From Diatrype stigma (taxonomy: Eukaryota > Ascomycota > Sordariomycetes > Xylariales > Diatrypaceae): a stretch of 64,000 nt of DNA. Shown here in pieces: positions 24,215-35,276 of this stretch (positions within the stretch are counted from its first letter, which is position 1; each line of letters starts with the position of its first letter). Location: contig JAKJXP020000029.1 in assembly GCA_022225965.2 (NCBI GenBank), positions 372,001-436,000 of the forward strand, read 5' to 3'. Made by a program: the position numbers and the translations under genes. Under the pieces are notes generated by a model, which was given only the letters and a program-made list of their open reading frames with translations, did no database searches and was not told the DNA's origin.

Positions 24215-26056
24215 ATGGCAATGGCGGAAGAACCAGGCTTTCAGATCACGGTAGCGGAACTCCAGAAGCACAACACTAAAGGAGATTGTTGGGTGGCTGT
24301 ACACTCGAAGGTATGGGATGTAACAGACTTCCTCGATGAGCACCCTGGCGGTCCCGCAAGTGAGTAGTTACTTCTAAGACGCCGATGGAATTTTGCTCGT
24401 CGCTCGTCTCCATACTTACGGAATACCCTCAGTTATTCTTCAATGCGCTGGCACAAATGCGACCAGTGCTTATGAGGAGGTACATGCTCCAGGGATACTC
24501 GAAGAAACCCTGTCCGCGGAAAAGTTCAGAGGCTTTCTCCAGGAGCCAAGCAGCGATGTCCCTCCCCAGGGTACTGCAAGAGAGTCCCGAGAAGCCAGAG
24601 AGAATAGCGATAAAACATCTTCCGGGGTCATTACGGGGCCGCCGGCGTTGCATACATTGATAAGCGCGGCTGATTTCGAGGAAGTGGCAAGCCGAGAGCT
24701 AACACCTAAGACTTGGGCGTTTTATTCGTCCGCAGCGACGGATCTGACCACGCATCACCAGAACAAAGCACTGTCCAGACGGATTATGATCCAGCCACGG
24801 ATATTGCGCGATGTCAAGAATGTAGATACGAGGCGGAACATTCTCGGATGCGAAAGCTCCTCACCGTTCTTCATTAGTCCAGCTGCTATGGCCAAATTAG
24901 CCCATCCGGACGGAGAGATCGCACTTGCTAAGGCTGCTGCGTCAGAGGGGCTCATACAATGCGTAAGTGGCAATCATAATCACAGTTGCAATCTCATGCT
25001 GGCAAGCAAGGTGACTGAAAGCCGGCCATATAGATATCCAACAACGCATCATACCCACTAAGCAGCATCGTGCAATCCGGCAAACCCAACCAGCCATTTT
25101 TTCTGCAACTCTACGTCAACCACGAGCGACACAAGACCGAGGAGCTTCTACGAAAAGCTCGTGATCTGGGCATCAAGGCAATATTCGTCACAGTCGACGC
25201 ACCGGTGCCAGGGAAACGTGAGGCGGACGAGAGGATCGCTGCTGAAGCCATACAATCAGCGATCAGTGGGGCATCCGCATCGAACGATAAGAAGGGCGGT
25301 GGTCTAGGAAGGTTGATGGCCCAATATATTGACAAGTCCCTAACATGGTCGGATATCGCATGGATCAAGCGGGTTTCTGGACTACCGGTGGTTCTCAAGG
25401 GCGTACAAAGTGTCGCCGATGCACGGATGGCGATGGAATACGATGTTGACGGGATTTTCTTAAGCAACCATGGCGGAAGGTCGTTAGATACGTAAGTCGG
25501 GTGAAACCCAGCAGTCGAGTGAACACCCAACACTTCATTCGATCCACTGACTCCCACGCGTTTAACAAAAACAGGTCACAACCGGCGATCCTAAACTTGC
25601 TGGAGCTACGGAAAAAGTGCCCCGAAGTGTTCTCGAAGATGGAAGTCTATGTTGACGGCGGCTTCCAAAGGGGTACCGACATTATCAAAGCCATTGCCCT
25701 AGGAGCTACAGCTGTTGGCGTGGGCAGACCCTACTTGTACGTGTTGCTTGTTGTGCTGCATCCTAAGTCCTCCACTAACAGGTGTTTAGATATAGTTTGG
25801 TTTATGGTCAGGCCGGCGCGGAGCACTTGACATCAAGTTGGTAACCCCTGAAACTCATTACCTCAGGGCCTTCTTGAGCTAACAGAAGTCTACAGTCCTG
25901 AAAGACGAAGTTGAGGTCACTATGCGGTTATGTGGTATTACCAGTCTCGACCAAGCCAACCCCGACCTCCTGAATACCTCGGACATTGATCATCTTGTTC
26001 GCGAAAGCCATAAGTTCCCCCAGATACCTCCGAAGCCGATACGTGCGAGACTTTGA
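24215..26056 (+). CDS. Flavocytochrome b2-like FMN-dependent L-2-hydroxyacid dehydrogenase
   Basis: It oxidises an L-2-hydroxy acid such as L-lactate to the 2-oxo acid and passes electrons through a b5-type haem. Exons are 24215-24359, 24433-24962, 25034-25491, 25575-25736, 25790-25836 and 25896-26056. The N-terminal cytochrome b5 domain (about residues 5-85) has the haem-ligand motif [11 protein letters not shown]. The FMN barrel follows: [53 protein letters not shown] with the substrate/FMN-binding Lys, SNHGGRSLD with the catalytic His, and [21 protein letters not shown]. The start could also be the second ATG at 24221 (residue 3). No presequence for the mitochondrial intermembrane space is obvious, so this may be a cytosolic paralogue. 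Intact. Confidence 0.92.
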
Positions 26057-26772
26057 AGTGGCATGCAGTGCGATGTTTGGATTGATAATGAGAGCGTCCA
26101 ACAATACACCAACTACACTTGGATATGACACATGAAAGAAATGGGGACGTAGCCAAAACACGGTTCTCCAAGCCTACTATAAACAATCCAAACAGTCCAG
26201 CATCATGTTGTTAATATAATTTAAGTGAATTGATTGTAATCAAACTACAATATATCAGACAATCCGTACATCTTGTGGTGATTACATAGTTGGAGCGGCC
26301 GATCATGCCCATATCAGATCTTCTTAGGGACTTTTATACAAATTTTCTATCTTCCTATTTTCCCACATAACAATCTGCACCAGTAAGATATCTAGGGCAC
26401 TACAACTTTAGGTAGTGCCAGTGAGAGATACACGATTCCATTTGTACCTTTGCTCACCTTTATGGCGAATGCAATGCCTCATGCTCTATTCTAGCTTGAT
26501 ACTTAGGCCATAAAAATAATGGCACTCTAAGTGCATTGGCAGCCAGGATAGAAAGCAACAAGATAGCTCCGACGCTCCATCATCAATTTGATTAACATGT
26601 TGAATAGGCCGGCCAAAATTCCTTTTTCGGAACAAGACATTGATTAATACATTGAGTAATCAGATTGATTTCCTCTAATTGCTTCCAAGCATGTGCGTAG
26701 CCGCATAGAAGCACTGCTATTTGTAGTAGTTGCCTATGACAACGAGAAAATGATATGATTGCAAATACATAA
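26057..26772. other. AT-rich intergenic flank
   Basis: Base composition turns AT-rich after about 26200 and no coding frame is supported. It leads into the inverted-repeat element starting at 26773. Confidence 0.5.
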
Positions 26773-28009
26773 AGAGTACTCCTATTTATACCTTAGTTTT
26801 CACACCTTAGTTTCCAAATGCCAAGTGGCGCCGCTCCGTTTAAATGCGTTGCTACCTTTTTGTATTTACTGCTTCCTTATAAATAATTTCATAATAATAT
26901 AATTCCTAATTAATGCCTTATTTATATTATTAAATTTATATATAAATATAATAATATTTAAAGTTCGATTATTTTTGCGATTTCTTTTAACGAAATAACG
27001 TATAAGTAAAATATAAAAATAAAAAACCGTTAAACATTAATTTCGAAATAATTGCAATTTATACGTAATTTATTATAACTTAATAAATATTATTTAAACG
27101 CTAGCGCGTTATTTATTATAACTATAAGGCCTTTTAAATATATTAATACTTATAAGTATAATTATTATGTCGTTATTATAAAATCGAGTATTATAATTGT
27201 TATTATTTTAAGAAAAAGAAAAAAGATAAGTTGGAAAGAACTTAAATGAGTAATGTTATATACTAATTAGTTTTTTTTCTTATACATTAATTATTTTTCT
27301 AAATACCTGCTAGCGGCTCGCTTATAAGCTTCCGGCCCGATTTATAATAGCTATATTATAACGTTTAATTCCTTATTTTTAAATAATTACTTAAATTTAT
27401 TAATTCTTATTATAATACTTATATTATAATAATAATAATAATTGCCGAAATAATTATCGCTAAAGCTGTTATTATATTAAATTCGGCCGTAAAATTTTTC
27501 GGCTTAATTTGTTATATAATTTTTACGTTCGATATTATTAATTATAACGTATCGTATTTCCTATTATTAACCTTAAACGCCCCTTTTAAAGCAACGCTTT
27601 TAAAGTGTTGGAATTTCGGCTTTATTTAATTGCCCTAATTTATTTAATAAGAATAATATATAATTAAAGTTATAAAAGCGATAAAGCATTGTAATATAAT
27701 AAAGGGGTTTATATTATATACCTGGTTATAAGGCGCTGTAAGTTAATGGGTAATGCGCTGAGTTATAACGGGTAATGCGCTATAATAAGTCGGGCCGGAA
27801 GCTTATAAGCGGGCCGCTGGCAGGTGCTTAGAAAAGTAATTAGTGTATAAAAAAAAAAACTAATCAGTGTGTAGCATTATTTAAATTATAGGCGCAGGTG
27901 GCTGGCAAAGATTCGCGATAGGAGCGGACCGTTAGAAATTTTATCGAGCCGAATACAGGTGGTTCAAAAAACTAAGGTATAGAAACTAAGGTGTGAATAG
28001 GAGTACTCT
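26773..28009. mobile_element. Non-coding terminal-inverted-repeat element, AT-rich (RIP-like)
   Basis: The ends are inverted copies: agagtactcctatt at 26773 and its complement ending at 28009. Just inside each end sit two short subterminal units, TATACCTTAGTTTT and CACACCTTAGTTT, in opposite order at the two ends. The 1237-bp body is strongly AT-rich and has no coding capacity. No clean target-site duplication is visible (flanks TAAA and TACA differ by one base if the ends are trimmed by one). It is best described as a MITE-like or deleted DNA transposon altered by C-to-T change. Confidence 0.65.
27251..27879. repeat. Internal ~98-bp inverted repeat nested in the AT-rich element
   Basis: Arms 27251-27348 and 27782-27879 align as reverse complements over about 98 bp. 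A perfect core reads cttataagcttccggcccga. Almost every visible mismatch is C/T or G/A, with the left arm nearly always carrying the T or A state. This may be a second element nested in the first, or its true ancient ends. Confidence 0.75.
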
Positions 28010-29015
28010 ACAGAAAAGCCAAAGGAAGAAAATCGGAAATCCAAAGACACGTAAACCCGCAGCACTGATATCCACTCACGCCTATTTATATAAACCAATA
28101 ATCGAAACAGACACCCCCAGGGTCGAAGACGTCATATTTACTGGTAAGCATTCTCTGTGCCCCATCACTAAATGGGCCTAAATTCATTTCCCCATCGTTT
28201 ACGAAGCCGTTGCAGCACTTCTTCAGTATCTTGAACCCCGAGAACAATCAAATACTAGCACTCATCACCATCCAAGTCACAAGTCTCACCAATTGGCACC
28301 ACCCCAGCCGTTGTTTTCCGCTAACTTAACCGCTCCAGTTAACCAATACTTATCCCCCCTTGGTAACGGCATGTCGGACCAAAAGAGACGCCAACCTCTA
28401 CCGTTCTAGGGGGATGGTAGAATTGTGCTTCTTACTGGAAACACGCGCATTTCAGCTGTGTCGCATTCAGAAGATCACAGATAGGGATGGATTCGGGTAC
28501 AGATTTAGTCATAGAAGAAAAGAAGCGATCTCTAGTCTAAGGAGCTGAAGAGCTCTATATATACAGTATGCCAAGCCACTAGGTGCCGATCACCTGGTTA
28601 TGTAATCCAAGCTCTCCTATTGTAGCCCCTATATCGCGACAAGCTGCTTCTTGAGAAACGAGGGATGTAAGTGACCGACGTGTTCCTCCCAGGATCCACG
28701 CCATTCAACTTCGACACCCTCGACGTCTACGGAAGCTATGAAACTTGTCAAAGCTTCCTCAAATACATCTAAAACCAACAGACTCGAACCTCTGAAATTC
28801 TGAATCAGAGGCTCTGATCTGGGCGTGTAGTGTAATTTGTACATAATTAGTGGAAATGTTCATCTTGTACTGAACGTGATTAATGTACACAAATCCACCA
28901 ACCAGGTCGCATTAGGATGTGTCCAGTCTTTAACTCTCCCCTGCCCGCCCCCCAAATACTGATCCGTGCATGAAATCGACGAGGTAGATGATTCCAGGCT
29001 TATTGAAATATCCAT
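28010..29015. other. Intergenic region right of the inverted-repeat element
   Basis: No gene is supported. Short frames at 27993-28181, 28360-28548 and 28629-28844 have no recognisable motif. Confidence 0.45.
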
Positions 29016-29234
29016 CTATGTTGAGCTCTTTCCATTGTGATCTTTAAGATGGGTGCCCAAATCCCATCTTCTTTTACACGCCTTGGATAGCGTACAACCC
29101 GCCCAATTACACTGCCAATACTCCTTTCCCGCTCCGTCTGTAGCTGCGGTAGTTTTATTGTGGTTGTGGAGGTGGTTTGTTAACTCTCGGGCGCCTGGGG
29201 CCACGTAGTTGCAGCCAGGCCAACTGCATTTCAT
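29016..29234 (-). CDS. C2H2 zinc-finger protein (terminal exon or small gene)
   Basis: The 72-residue frame contains two finger-like units: CSWPGCNYVAPGARELTNHL followed by HNH, and CNWAGCTLSKACKRRWDLGTHL followed by KDH. Both keep the Cys-x4-Cys...His-x3-His spacing typical of fungal C2H2 regulators. A separate open stretch upstream on the same strand (about 29410-29570) encodes GTYICPICHK after a Ser/Pro-rich segment, so this could be the last exon of a larger zinc-finger gene. The linking splice sites could not be fixed. The reported start is the Met of KCSWPGC. Role inferred: DNA binding; target unknown. Confidence 0.45.
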   Translation of the reverse strand: MKCSWPGCNYVAPGARELTNHLHNHNKTTAATDGAGKEYWQCNWAGCTLSKACKRRWDLGTHLKDHNGKSST

Positions 29235-30725
29235 AATATGTTCACTGTGTTATGATGATCATCAGTACATGGCTCCAACAATGCTATCAATGACTGAAGA
29301 ATCGCAAGCTGTATCTACTATAGGTAAAACAAGACAGAGATTCATGTCGGATGGTTTGAAAGAGGATAGGAAATGACCAGGGTAGTCTTACTAAGAGTGT
29401 CGTGTCTTGGTTTGTGCTGATCTGACCTTGTGGCAGATGGGACAAATGTAAGTGCCTGCCCTCGAGGGCCTTGTTGCTTCAGTAGACGCGGAGGCTTCAG
29501 ATGGAGGGCTTGGCTGCATGATATGGCCCGACACAGTCGAAGAACTTTCTTCTCCTAGAGGACTCGGGTCTCTGGGATGATTAGGCCTCGCAGCGACAGT
29601 GGCTTGGCCACTCGTGTCCAGTGGTTCCTGGAGGGAAATTGGCGTCCGCTGGCTTCCTGCTGGGCGTACGACTCTGCCATTCTCCTAGAATGGCAAGGGC
29701 TGTCGCCGCCTCATTTGCAGGTTGTTGGTGGCCATCACAATCTGGATGGGAATGAATGTTCAATTAGCATCAGGTTGCTGAATAGATGATCTGGGATGAA
29801 GATAATTACCAGTAGACGGAACTGTAGTATGTTTTGAGGTGAAAAATGGACACAATTGAAGGTGCTAATAGGACTTTGTTGATGTACGGTTGGCCGCCGC
29901 CGCTAGTGAATGTAAGATAAGATTGGGTGGTGGCAGCAGGGACGTCGAGGACAAAATTGACAGACACTGCTTCTGTGGGTTGGCCGTTTACTTTCAGTCT
30001 GGTATAAATTTTCTTTGAAAAATACTCTGCAACTAGAACAACTATCGGTTAGGCCATATCATTGGGAGATTCAAGGTGAATGTGGGCACTAAATGTATGA
30101 TCCGCTTCCAACTTTTAATTTTACTTTATGGTATATATGACAGTGTCGTAATGTCGTGTATATTGAATATGACCAATAATGGTACCTAGGTACTTTAGGA
30201 GATCTACTAGTGCACATGAGAGTCACGTAGGTAACTTGTGTTATACGAGTACTAGGTCAGCATGCTTCTAAGTACCTATATATGCCATACGGCAGGGTTT
30301 ATGACATCAAGTGACGCGACGATCGTTGAATGTTATGGTAGAAAACACAGCAATGCAAATCAAAGGCTAAGCTCTTGAAAGGTACCTGAATGGCCACGAT
30401 CCGGAGAAGGAAAATAAAACCGATGGGAAAATAGATGAGTACCTGTATAGGTCATGCCCAGATCAGGATCACATTCAAGAAATATGAGATGAACATCAAG
30501 GGCTACATCTTACTAGGCAATCGAATATATACAAAATGAAGTTTGTGCAATCAAAACTGCCTAGCTAGCTATTAGCTATATACAGTTTTTTTTTCGTAGT
30601 TTCAAAGATTGGATCATACTCCAGGCCCTGACCAATGGATGAATTAGGGCGGTTTGGTACGGTGCTATAGGCCTAGAAAACTGCGTTTGGGGTACGTCCC
30701 TGTTATATTCGTGTAAACGACTTGG
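29235..30725. other. Intergenic region, mostly AT-rich
   Basis: Apart from a possible upstream exon of the zinc-finger gene (about 29410-29570, minus strand), nothing coding is supported. It contains a ggtacctaggtac palindrome at about 30181-30193. Confidence 0.45.
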
Positions 30726-31886
30726 CTATGTACCGATGAATTCCTCAACGTCCCGTATGTGCACGTATTTGATGTTCTGTCGAAAATATGTGTATGCTAC
30801 ATGTACCGCCTTGCTTCCAGTCGAGCTATCGACGAATATGCTCGGGTAGCTGAGCTCCCTGTTTGAGCGCTCCTTGGAGTTGTTCGTCATACAGTAACCA
30901 TCTCCATCCTCCAAGATCTTATATCTCCAAGTCTTACCATCGTCCTTGGAGAGCCCAATCGACAGCGCTTTTCTGGGCGTACCCCAGATGGCGCTTCTGC
31001 CATGGACTTGTGGCTGGTTGGCGCGCTTGTCGTTGGCCGGTGTTATGTCGTCGTAAAGGCCCTCGCGCCGCTCCATGTTCTCTGTTGCACAAGAGTCGTT
31101 GAAAACAATAACTATGTCTCCATTCGGAAGTGCTGCAGAGCAGATCCCGGAATTAGGGTTCGGCAGCGACGTCTGTTCCGGACTGTTCCAGCTGATCCCG
31201 TCTAGCGAGGTCGACCTGTAGATACGGTCTGCCCAGCGGCTACGGTAGAACGCAATGTATAGATTCTTGTTCGGCAAAGCGATAATGTTCATGTGCACGC
31301 AACCGGTGGAGTTCGGGATGCGGCTTTCCCCCCAAGTCTTGCCCCCGTCTTTGGTGTAGACCACGGCAGAAACATCGTCGGATCCAATCCATCGAAAGCC
31401 AGGAGGGACCCGGCAGTACCAGATTGGCAATACCCAAGTGCCATCGGGAAGTACGACCATAGGTTGGCGTATAAATACGCCCTTCTTCTCTGGAAATGGC
31501 TCGAAGGGCTCGGACCAAGTGTGCCCCTGATCCGCGGACGTTCTAGCGATAATGATAGCTTGGTCTTGATTGCCAGCGGGTTGGGAGGTATGTAACAGCC
31601 ATATTGTGGCTGTGGCTGGGTCGTGGAACAGGAGAGGATTCTGCTCACTTCGGGAAAGGTCCGAGGATACCCGCTCCGGCGTAGACCACGAGGAGCCGGG
31701 TGCCAGTCGCGACAAGTATACAGAGATGTCATTAGTTCCTTCTTGTGTGCCGCCGAACCAGACGCATAAAAGAGTCTTGTCGGGCAGCTCTAGGAGATTG
31801 GAGGCATGGCATTGTACTGTTGCTGTCGGAATGTCATCTACCCTGGTCAATAGTGGGTTGGAGATAGTTGGTCTTGTAAGTGACAT
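30726..31886 (-). CDS. Sialidase-like BNR/Asp-box beta-propeller enzyme, no signal peptide
   Basis: An intronless gene of 386 residues starting MSLTRPTISNPLL; an upstream in-frame Met at 31982 looks less likely. It carries a run of Asp-box-like turns (SADQGHTWSEP, TKDGGKTWGES, SLDGISWNSPE, SKDDGKTWRYK) typical of the BNR_2/sialidase propeller. RQPMVVLPDGTWVLPIWY and ELSYPSIFVDSSTG also fit the family. There is no N-terminal secretion signal, so it should act on an imported substrate in the cytosol. Family members include exo-sialidases, but related fungal propellers cleave other linkages (for example rhamnosyl-glucuronate lyases, family PL42), so the reaction is open. It diverges from the sugar transporter gene across 661 bp. 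Confidence 0.82.
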   Translation of the reverse strand: MSLTRPTISNPLLTRVDDIPTATVQCHASNLLELPDKTLLCVWFGGTQEGTNDISVYLSRLAPGSSWSTPERVSSDLSRSEQNPLLFHDPATATIWLLHTSQPAGNQDQAIIIARTSADQGHTWSEPFEPFPEKKGVFIRQPMVVLPDGTWVLPIWYCRVPPGFRWIGSDDVSAVVYTKDGGKTWGESRIPNSTGCVHMNIIALPNKNLYIAFYRSRWADRIYRSTSLDGISWNSPEQTSLPNPNSGICSAALPNGDIVIVFNDSCATENMERREGLYDDITPANDKRANQPQVHGRSAIWGTPRKALSIGLSKDDGKTWRYKILEDGDGYCMTNNSKERSNRELSYPSIFVDSSTGSKAVHVAYTYFRQNIKYVHIRDVEEFIGT

Positions 31887-32547
31887 GGTTCGTTGATTAA
31901 GGCTATCAATAATCAAGGCTAGATAGGTGGATAGTTGATTTGTGATTTGGAGACAGCGACAAAATTGGTAGAGCTCTGGCACGACCCTGACGCGATGCTA
32001 TCTTCATATACCAAATGATACGCCGGAGCAACGACCCGGGAATATAGTATTCTCCACTCGCCCTTCGCTTCCGGATGTTGCTTAATGACCTCGACTATCC
32101 CGCTTTATATCACTGCATGTAGATCGATCTGGCCACGCATCGTATTGGTGGGTGGGAAGATAGGACATGTCTCCGAGATATCGTTACTATGTAGGCTCGA
32201 TAATCCGATCATGCCCAACTCCACACTTTGGTCGCCAAAACCTGGGGAAGTTGGGGAAGTTGGGGAAGATGGAGTCCGGGGTACGCTAGCGCTACGAAAC
32301 CTGGTCATCGTCTAACCTGGGCAGCCTGGGGGCCTGATCGGCTTATACAAAAGGGCCGCCCTCTTTGGTGTGGCATATTGCACCTTGTCACTGATGGAAC
32401 AGGTTTTTCACTTCTTCGCACCATTACCATAGGTCCAGTAGAGGTCACTTAGTCTGTACACAGGTGACTGCTACCGCAAGGCCAACCCCCCCACCCCCCC
32501 TTTCTTCCTTCTTTTTTTCCCTTCATCAATTTGCTTCGAACGACAAC
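31887..32547. promoter_or_regulatory. Bidirectional promoter of sialidase-like and sugar transporter genes
   Basis: The 661-bp gap lies between divergent starts. It contains three tandem copies of ggggaagtt/ggggaagat at about 32244-32270 and a pyrimidine-rich tract at 32490-32525 just before the transporter start. The tandem unit is a candidate activator site; no binding protein can be assigned. Confidence 0.5.
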
Positions 32548-34768
32548 ATGGGTGGCGGCACCTCAATCTGGGCGTCCCCGGAATGGCGGAGCGACCCTAG
32601 GGAGATCTTCAACTGGAAGTTGTTCTATCTCACCACGACAGTGGCGTTCGCTGGATGTGCGTATGGGTTCGACCAGGGAAATATCGGAGGGGTTTTGACT
32701 CTCCCAAGCTTTAGGCGGACGTTCGGACTGGACTTGCTAAGCCCAGAAGAGCAGGATGCCCGCGAGGGCAACATAGCAGCTATGAGTAAGACCAAGGCGT
32801 CCGTTGGGTCCTTCTGGTGCTCGAGTGGCTGATATGCTCTTCAACAGTGGCCGCAGGTGGCAGTGCCGGTGCTCTTATAGCGGCGCCGTGTGCCGATTTC
32901 CTCGGGAGAAAGGAATCCATGATCCTTTATTCCTTCCTATTTATTGTAGGAGCAACCATGCAAGAGATAGCCCACCTCGGAGTGTTTTACGCTGGACGCT
33001 TGATCGCCGGGCTAGCCATTGGTGGCATGTCGATGCTTGCGCCTCAATATGCTGCCGAGAACGCGCCCAAGTCCATTCGCGGGTCCCTTACGACCAGCTA
33101 CAACCTTTGCATTATTCTCGCGCTGTCTCTTGCCTTTTGGACTAATTACGGTGTCTCGCTATGGTCCACCTCGAGCGATTTGCAGTGGAAGCTGGCTTTG
33201 GGTATGTATCTACGGGGGCCTCAAGACGACGTGGTACCTGATAAGATACTTGACAACTTATCATCAGCGTTGTCATCATAGTTACAGCTGTCCACAAGCT
33301 AACTACCTATCCTGTGCAGCAATCCAGATAATACCCGGAGGAGTAATGTTCTTGATGTTGTTCTGTAAGTGTGTCATGGGAACTCCAATTTTGCTAGACA
33401 GGCATTGATCCTTTAAAGTCGTCATAAACACGCCACGGGCCCTCATAGCGAAGGGAAAGAGAGAGGTAGGCCTGAAAAAGCTATGCGAACTGCGAAAACT
33501 GCCGAGCGACCACGACTACGTCCGGCAAGAATACATGGAAATCTGTGCGCAAGTCGACGCAGAACAGGAACTCGCAAAAGGCACGAACTACTGGATTGTT
33601 ATCAAAGACATTGTGACGATTCGCAGCAACACGCGACGCTTCTTCTTGGCCACAACTCTGTTCCTCTTCCACAAGTTCACCGGGACTGATTCGCTGAACT
33701 ACTTCGCCCCTGAAATATTCGAGATGATTGGGGTTCCGGCTGGCTCACTGAGTCTTCTCACTACGGGCGTTGTAAGTGCTCCCCCCCATCCTTACTTCCA
33801 TGCTCTCTGTGTCCTCCAATGAAGCGCATGCTGACCAAGCGATACTAGTACGGTCTTGTCAAACTCGCTACTACTATCCTCTACGTTGCTGTCATCATAG
33901 ACAGGGTCGGTCGTCGAAAGCCACTTTTGGTCGGGGCCTTGTTACAAGCCACTGCGATGTTGTACATCGCGTTATATGTAAGATTTGCGAATCCCGACTC
34001 GACCGGAGGGACGCCGGCTGGAGGAATCGTTGGCATTATCTGGATTTACATCTATGCCTTTGGATGGAGTTTCGGCTGGAGTGTGGCGCCGTGTATGTGT
34101 CTTCCCCTTCTTCCCCTTGAAAAATATTGGTGCATCTCACGGCTGACTTGCGGATACTAGATGTTGTGGCCGCAGAAATCTTTCCCGCTCGAATTCGAAG
34201 TTTCTCAATGTCGATCTGCTTTTTCATCAACTGGATAGTCGACTGTAAGTTACAGCCACGTGAGCGGACTGGTTTACGAGGACGGCACTGACAGATGATT
34301 GTAGTTGGTATCACCAAGGCTACTCCGAGTATGATGACCCACCTTGGCTGGGGAACGTTTCTTCTCTATGCAGTACTTACCTATATTGGTTTTGTGTTCG
34401 TGTTCTTCTGCATGCCGGAGTTCAAGGGTAAGAGGCTTTCCACTCCCTACTCCTTGGCATCTAAGCCAAGTTCTATGTCAGGCTGCTCAAATCGATCTTG
34501 GAGCTCGGCTTTCGCGCTTTAGTATCTACATTGGCAGAGCGGCTAACCATCATTGTGTATTGTGTATTGTGCAGGACGAAGTATTGAATCGACGGATGAC
34601 CTCTTCCAACATTCGATTTGGACAATGTGGCGACATGCATATCCAACAGAAGAAGAGAAGGTTCGTCATGATGTACAAGAAGTCATTGCGCACAAAGCCG
34701 ATGAAGAAGAGGGCTGGAGAACGAGAGCCTCGGAGCCAACTGTTGTTCATGATGAAGGGCGCGATTGA
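32548..34768 (+). CDS. MFS sugar transporter (hexose/quinate permease family)
   Basis: A 12-helix sugar:proton symporter of the plasma membrane. The eight exons are 32548-32785, 32848-33201, 33320-33364, 33419-33771, 33849-34092, 34161-34244, 34305-34427 and 34575-34768, all in frame. Signatures are GCAYGFDQGNIGGVLTLPSF in helix 1, CADFLGRKESM (the D-x-x-GRR/K motif), GRLIAGLAIGGMSMLAPQYA, APKSIRGSL (the PESPR-like region), FHKFTGTDSLNYFAPEIFE in helix 7, IIDRVGRRKPLL, and EIFPARIRSFSMSI. The C-terminal tail is acidic and cytosolic. It is intact. Its pairing with an intracellular glycoside-cleaving enzyme suggests uptake of a di- or oligosaccharide or acidic sugar, which is inference. Confidence 0.92.
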
Positions 34769-35276
34769 TTACAGATGCGCAGACATTTCATAGTGGAATT
34801 CGTCTTGAAATATAATCGCGTACTTCGTACTTTGGTAGGTAATGGTATATTCATATAATCAGGCGAGCAACCGCGAATTTATCCTGAGCTATCAGGTCGG
34901 TGAGCCTTTTAGGGAGTAGTTGGTTTGAGAGAGAACAGCTGCAGCGGTGGCATCACGAGAATTAATACCTTATGAACACTTAAGATGGCCCATGATGAAA
35001 TGATAACGGACAAAGTAAAGCCCCCCGCCTGTGAGACGCCTGGAACGTCCACCCCCGTTCCCCCACAACCCCCATACAACCCCAGACCACTAAATATATA
35101 CATACACCCATTTTCCAGGATAGCCAACGCCAGAAGCCCCCCAAGGCCCACTAAGTTTACTACATAACTGCGCTATTGGCTAGATCTCAGGTGGCAGGAG
35201 TGGGAACCATCCACTAAAAGGCCCTGGGCAAACCTCCAATTATTCCCGCCAATTCCAGGTTCCAGCGCGCTTTAAG
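34769..35276. other. Intergenic region upstream of the Zn2Cys6 regulator
   Basis: No gene is supported. It contains a C-rich stretch around 35020-35080 and would hold the regulator's promoter. Confidence 0.5.

Noticed and set aside
26900..27900. Possible transposase remnant inside the AT-rich element
   Set aside because: No frame of useful length or catalytic motif could be read on either strand.
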